Assembly: GCA_024280615.1 (NCBI GenBank)
Contig: JAJRPU010000104.1
Span: forward strand, 1 to 18,129
Direction of reading: 5' to 3'
DNA length: 18,129 nt
Source of the DNA: Bacteroidota bacterium
Lineage (GTDB): Bacteria > Bacteroidota > Bacteroidia > JAADEI01
Positions 14,897 to 18,129 of the stretch are shown in pieces. The notes under the pieces are model-generated. The model searched no databases, had not been told where the DNA came from, and saw only the letters and a program-made list of their open reading frames with translations. Position 1 is the stretch's first letter. Every line of letters starts with the position of its first letter. Made by a program: the position numbers and the translations under genes.

Positions 14897-15562
14897 ATGG
14901 CTAACATTGAGAAAAAGGGAAAGTTAATAGCAATTGCAGGAAACATAGGAAGCGGAAAAACCTCTCTTGCTAAGCTTATTGAAAAATATTTTAGATGGAA
15001 TGTTTTTTATGAATTGCCAGATGACAATCCTTACATTTTTGATTTTTATAAAGACATGCGAAGATGGTCCTTTCACTTGCAAATATTTTTCCTGCAACAA
15101 CGATTTAATCACGTTATGCAGATTATTAAACAACCTGGAATTTCAGTTATTGACAGAACCATTTATGAGGATGCTTACGTCTTTGCTAAAACATTATACG
15201 AAAAAGGGCTTATGGACCCAAGGGACTACACAACTTATACTCGTCTTTTTGATGCGATGGTTGAACTCATCCCTTATCCGGATGTAGTAGTTTATCTCAA
15301 GGCGTCAGTGCCAACACTCGTGGACCAAATCTACAAAAGGGGGAGACCCTACGAACGATTCATAGATATTGATTACCTTGGAACTCTTAACGAAAACTAT
15401 GAACAGTGGATTAAGGATTTTATGAAAAACCAAAGAACCAAAGTGATTATAGTTGATATGGATAGGACAAACTTTGTTGATAATAATGAGCAGAGGAATC
15501 AAGTTCTGGAACGTATAAGAACAGCCGTTCAGGGACTGTTTGATAAGGTAGTCGGAATCTGA
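14897..15562 (+). CDS. Deoxynucleoside kinase (dNK family)
   Basis: A 221-residue kinase of the thymidine kinase 2 / deoxyadenosine-deoxyguanosine kinase family, which salvages deoxynucleosides by phosphorylating them. The P-loop is GNIGSGKTS (15-23), the catalytic base and sugar contacts lie in ELPDDNPYIFDFYKDMRRWSF, and the DRT block (VIDRTIYEDAYVFA) corresponds to the family's DRS. The lid is KRGRPYER (147-154). Length is normal. The exact nucleoside cannot be assigned from sequence; bacterial members of this shape are usually deoxyadenosine or deoxyguanosine kinases. It starts on the base after the trpS stop, suggesting a two-gene transcript. Confidence 0.9.
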   Translation: MANIEKKGKLIAIAGNIGSGKTSLAKLIEKYFRWNVFYELPDDNPYIFDFYKDMRRWSFHLQIFFLQQRFNHVMQIIKQPGISVIDRTIYEDAYVFAKTLYEKGLMDPRDYTTYTRLFDAMVELIPYPDVVVYLKASVPTLVDQIYKRGRPYERFIDIDYLGTLNENYEQWIKDFMKNQRTKVIIVDMDRTNFVDNNEQRNQVLERIRTAVQGLFDKVVGI

Positions 15563-15614
15563 ATTCTATTGTTTGGCACAGGTTTTGATTATCTTATCTG
15601 GCAAATCCATGGTC

Positions 15615-16331
15615 ATGAGAAAGATAAAGTTTTTGGTTTTGATGGTCTTGTGGATAGCGGGTTTGATTAGTGTCAGAGGGCAACACGTACGGTGCGGAAC
15701 ACCACCTTATCCCATAGTTGTTGGTCCTCAACAGGTTGCTCAATATGCAGACAATTATTATGTTATTACCGAGCCGTTGTCTGAGCCACATGTAAGTCTG
15801 ATTATGGTTGCCGAGCCACACCGGTCCTTCGTTCAAATTTTCCACAGAGGAAAACTAATAGTTCAAGGAACAGCACCTATTTCTATAAAAGTCGTAAGAC
15901 CGGGACGCTATAAAATCATAATTGGTTTGCCCGATGGGGCAGTGTGGAGCCATACAATCTTTGTACAACCCGGATTCAGATACATGATAGGAGTAACTGG
16001 ATATAGCACACCACAACCGAAGCCAGCATATTATCCGGAACCAGTGTCTGATGCAGAATTTACGAGAATGCTACACCAATTAAAGAAAACACCCTTCTCT
16101 TCCACAAGACTCAGATTGCTCAGGTCAATGGCTACCGGACACTACTTCACAATCCATCAAGCGAAACTGTTAGCCAGAACATTTGATTTTGATTCCGACA
16201 GACTGGAAGCCTGTAAAATACTGTTCTATTACCTTGTGTACCCGGAAGATGCATATATGCTTGCTTCTGTGTTCACTTTTGATAGCACAAGAGAAGAATG
16301 GTTTGAATGGCTCAGGCAACAGGGGTATTAA
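15615..16331 (+). CDS. Secreted DUF4476 protein
   Basis: A 238-residue exported protein of unknown function. The signal peptide covers residues 1-22 (KFLVLMVLWIAGLISVRG, then Gln23). The middle is a beta-rich domain of about 70 residues (IMVAEPHRSF, YKIIIGLPDG, WSHTIFVQPG). The C-terminal 95 residues (about 144-236) match DUF4476, an all-helical repeat common in Bacteroidota exported proteins: VSDAEFTRMLHQLKK, HYFTIHQAKLLARTFDFDSDRLEAC, VFTFDSTREEW. A double start ATG GTC ATG (15609 and 15615) makes the first two codons uncertain; a TTG at 15573 is less likely. Spacing to the deoxynucleoside kinase gene is 52 bases. Confidence 0.85.
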   Translation: MRKIKFLVLMVLWIAGLISVRGQHVRCGTPPYPIVVGPQQVAQYADNYYVITEPLSEPHVSLIMVAEPHRSFVQIFHRGKLIVQGTAPISIKVVRPGRYKIIIGLPDGAVWSHTIFVQPGFRYMIGVTGYSTPQPKPAYYPEPVSDAEFTRMLHQLKKTPFSSTRLRLLRSMATGHYFTIHQAKLLARTFDFDSDRLEACKILFYYLVYPEDAYMLASVFTFDSTREEWFEWLRQQGY

Positions 16332-16356
16332 GGCGATCATCCTATTCTCTGTTGTA

Positions 16357-16364
16357 TAACTTTG
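16357..16364 (+). promoter_or_regulatory. -7 promoter element just before pdxH
   Basis: TAACTTTG matches TAnnTTTG and ends 4 bases before the pdxH ATG (16369). No TTG -33 box is visible 17-22 bases upstream. If used, the transcript would start at or within a few bases of the ATG. Alternatively translation starts further inside, at TTG 16387 or GTG 16396. Confidence 0.4.
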
Positions 16365-16368
16365 ACCT

Positions 16369-17016
16369 ATGAAGCGAGTTATCTTCTTGCATGTTGTGGA
16401 ACCTTACAGTGAACTTGAGCCTCTTGACGAGGGTTCATTGCCTGATGAGCCGTTTGACCTGTTTGCATTGTGGGCTAAGGAAGCCCTGATGAGTGTTGAC
16501 ATGCCGCATGCTGTGAGCCTTGCCACCGCAGACCCGAACACCGCAAGACCATCTTGCAGAATTGTATTAATCAAAGAGGTTACACCTCAGGGATTAAAGT
16601 TCTACACCAACTACCTAAGTAGGAAGGGCAAGGAGATTGAGAAGAATCCGCAAGGAGCAATGACTTTCTTTTGGATGCCTTTATACAGACAGGTGAGGGT
16701 GGAGGGAAAGATTGAAAAATTGCCTGCCGAGGAAAGTGATGTGTATTTCAATAGCCGACCGAGGGCAAGCCAGATTTCCGCATGGGCATCTCGACAGAGC
16801 GAGCCAGTGCCTTCAAGAGATGACCTTATGAAAAGATTTTTTGAGGAGGGGAGACGTTGGGAGGGTAAGCCTGTTGAGCGACCGCCTTGGTGGGGAGGAT
16901 ACATACTCATTCCCGACAGATGGGAGTTCTGGCAGGGACACCCATCCAGACTACATGATAGAATTGAATATGTGCGTACCGATAAAGGCTGGGAACGACG
17001 TAGGCTATTCCCATAG
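16369..17016 (+). CDS. pdxH: Pyridoxamine 5'-phosphate oxidase
   Basis: A 215-residue FMN enzyme that oxidises pyridoxine or pyridoxamine 5'-phosphate to pyridoxal 5'-phosphate. Seen: PSCRIVLIKEV (61-71), LKFYTNYLSRKG (76-87), FFWMPLYRQVRVEGK (100-114), YFNSRPRASQISAWAS (126-141), the WGGYILIP and EFWQGHPSRLHDR blocks (175-198), and the family-specific C-terminal pattern ERRRLFP. Length is normal. The N-terminal MKRVIFLHVV is a hydrophobic extension before the family-like EPYSELEPLDEGSLPDEPF; translation could begin at the GTG at 16396. GC content is clearly higher than its neighbours. Confidence 0.95.
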   Translation: MKRVIFLHVVEPYSELEPLDEGSLPDEPFDLFALWAKEALMSVDMPHAVSLATADPNTARPSCRIVLIKEVTPQGLKFYTNYLSRKGKEIEKNPQGAMTFFWMPLYRQVRVEGKIEKLPAEESDVYFNSRPRASQISAWASRQSEPVPSRDDLMKRFFEEGRRWEGKPVERPPWWGGYILIPDRWEFWQGHPSRLHDRIEYVRTDKGWERRRLFP

Positions 17017-17018
17017 CC
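17003..17018 (+). other. Short GC-rich hairpin over the pdxH stop codon
   Basis: GGCTAT (17003-17008) and ATAGCC (17013-17018) pair perfectly around a four-base loop TCCC. The pdxH stop lies in the right arm. No T-run follows, so it is not a standard intrinsic terminator; it may be a weak transcription or decay signal, or chance. Confidence 0.25.
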
Positions 17019-17046
17019 GGAAGGCAGACATTGTCAAAACATACGA

Positions 17047-18111
17047 ATGCCTTTTAATTTAACTGATAAAGCCTGGAACCATTATTTAAAATACAAAGCA
17101 ATTAAATTTAAACAGGTTGCTGTTGATGAAGTAGATGTTTATATTGTCATCCCTTCTTTTGCCGAGGGATATCCACTTCCTGCACTTAAAGCCCTTGCAG
17201 ATTGTGATGTTACAACTCTTAAAGCGGAAGTTATAATTGTTCTTAATCTTCCACAGGATGCCACGGAGGAAGAAAAACTGAAACATAACAAGACAATAGA
17301 AGGATTAAAAACATTTAACCCACCACAGTGGATGAACCTAACTGTTCTGGACATGGGCGTTGTGCGTAGAAGAGGGGTTGGGAAGCCACGCAAATGGGGA
17401 ACCGACCTTGCCATAACTAAGGCATATTTAACACACAATTTTAATGTTCCGGTTTTGTGGCTTGATGCCGATACAACAGTTAGTAAAAATTATGTCCTTG
17501 AAGGAGTGAGTGTGCTCAGAACTGCCGATATAGTTCATTACTTTTTCAAGCATAGATGTGACCAAACAAGTGAGTTTCTTAAAGGCAGGATTATCAAATA
17601 TGAAGGCAGATTGAGATATCACAGATGGGCATTGCGACTATCTGGAATCCCTTGGAGTCCTTATTATATTGGCTCGTGTATTGGATTTAAAGCAGGGGCG
17701 TATGTTTCAGTGGGTGGCATTTCAGTGTCATATCAAGCAGGAGAAGATTTCTATTTAGTGCATAAGATAATTAAGCACGGCAAGTATGAAGAAATAACGA
17801 AAGCAACTGTTTTCCCGGAAGCCCGCCTTTCCAAGCGGGTGCCTTATGGAACAGGTCCCGCATTGGCAAAACAAAACTTAGATTATTACTATTCGCTTGA
17901 AAATTATGAAAAGGTTGGGAAGTGGCTAAGAGATTTAATTTGCGATTATCCATTGGACTATGATAGGCAACCGTTGTGGGTTAGAGAAAGCATAAACCAA
18001 CGAAAATGGTTTGATTGGGTCCGGATTTCTAAGAACAGACTTGAATTTGTTCGTAATCTGTGTGGATTGCCTATTTTTAAGATGGTGAGGCGAGCAGGGG
18101 GCATGTCTTAG
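17047..18111 (+). CDS. Glycosyltransferase, family-2-like (GT-A fold)
   Basis: A 354-residue glycosyltransferase that probably transfers a sugar to a surface polysaccharide or lipid. Residues 28-45 (VDVYIVIPSFAEGYPL) are the first GT-A beta strand and loop; GVGKPRKWGTD (110-120) and LWLDADTTV (137-145) follow, the latter holding a DxD-type metal-binding motif. SYQAGEDFYLVHKI (228-241) carries the acidic GED motif, and VFPEARLSKRVPYGTGPA (255-272) is a block shared with Bacteroidota family-2 homologues. No membrane segment is seen, so it likely acts on the inner face of the membrane. The sugar donor and acceptor are unknown. The ATG at 17047 follows pdxH by 30 bases. Confidence 0.88.
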   Translation: MPFNLTDKAWNHYLKYKAIKFKQVAVDEVDVYIVIPSFAEGYPLPALKALADCDVTTLKAEVIIVLNLPQDATEEEKLKHNKTIEGLKTFNPPQWMNLTVLDMGVVRRRGVGKPRKWGTDLAITKAYLTHNFNVPVLWLDADTTVSKNYVLEGVSVLRTADIVHYFFKHRCDQTSEFLKGRIIKYEGRLRYHRWALRLSGIPWSPYYIGSCIGFKAGAYVSVGGISVSYQAGEDFYLVHKIIKHGKYEEITKATVFPEARLSKRVPYGTGPALAKQNLDYYYSLENYEKVGKWLRDLICDYPLDYDRQPLWVRESINQRKWFDWVRISKNRLEFVRNLCGLPIFKMVRRAGGMS

Positions 18112-18129
18112 CTTGAAACGGAGAAATTG

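Noticed and set aside
15572..15602. TTTG-N19-TATCTGGC before the DUF4476 gene
   Set aside because: The -33 box and spacing are right but the -7 box matches only TA and a G, so it is too weak to call.
17003..17018. Intrinsic terminator after pdxH
   Set aside because: The 6-bp hairpin lacks a T-run and overlaps the coding end, so it is kept only as a low-confidence structure.
1..18129. CRISPR array, tRNA/rRNA genes, prophage or defence island
   Set aside because: No repeat-spacer pattern, cloverleaf-like segment, phage module or recognised defence gene was found on reading both strands.

Overview
This window looks like a chromosomal stretch of a member of the Bacteroidota or a close relative. 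Four signs support this. The gene order miaB – sigma-54 activator – lptE – TPR protein – secG is typical of that phylum. Several gene starts are preceded by the Bacteroidota housekeeping promoter motif (TTTG-N19-TAnnTTTG, or its -7 half). There are secreted proteins of Bacteroidota type (PKD domains, DUF4476, signal peptides cut just before a Gln). Shine-Dalgarno sequences are not evident at most starts. The DNA is compact: genes abut or overlap and no gene-free stretch exceeds about 230 bases. No tRNA, rRNA, CRISPR array or prophage was recognised.

Left edge (1-679): a transposase N-terminus on the minus strand runs off the left side. It is followed by a 227-base spacer holding a perfect 8-bp inverted repeat and an almost ideal Bacteroidota promoter. 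Bases 680-5477 (plus strand) hold a secreted DUF2341 protein, a 3-hydroxyacyl-CoA dehydrogenase of the 3-hydroxybutyryl-CoA type, a secreted PKD-repeat protein with a possible type IX sorting tail, and an unrecognised protein. That last protein looks like a decayed class I methyltransferase with a very basic, disordered C-terminal tail.

Bases 5481-9389 (minus strand) form a tight unit read from right to left: a small four-helix membrane protein, rmlA (sugar nucleotide synthesis), an NAD-dependent sugar-nucleotide epimerase/dehydratase, rpiB and hemW. The last three overlap. The promoter lies in the divergent spacer shared with miaB.

Bases 9484-18111 (plus strand) hold the conserved cluster miaB, sigma-54 activator, lptE, TPR protein and secG, with each start touching or overlapping the previous stop. 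Then come trpS, a deoxynucleoside kinase, a secreted DUF4476 protein, pdxH and a family-2-like glycosyltransferase. Envelope biogenesis is the recurring theme (LptE, SecG, RmlA, epimerase, glycosyltransferase, secreted proteins), mixed with housekeeping enzymes.

No clearly new multi-gene system is evident. The best candidates for a second look are the methyltransferase-like protein at 4563-5477, the promoters placed so close to start codons that short or absent leaders are predicted, the inverted repeat at 550-581, and the high-GC pdxH gene between AT-rich neighbours.
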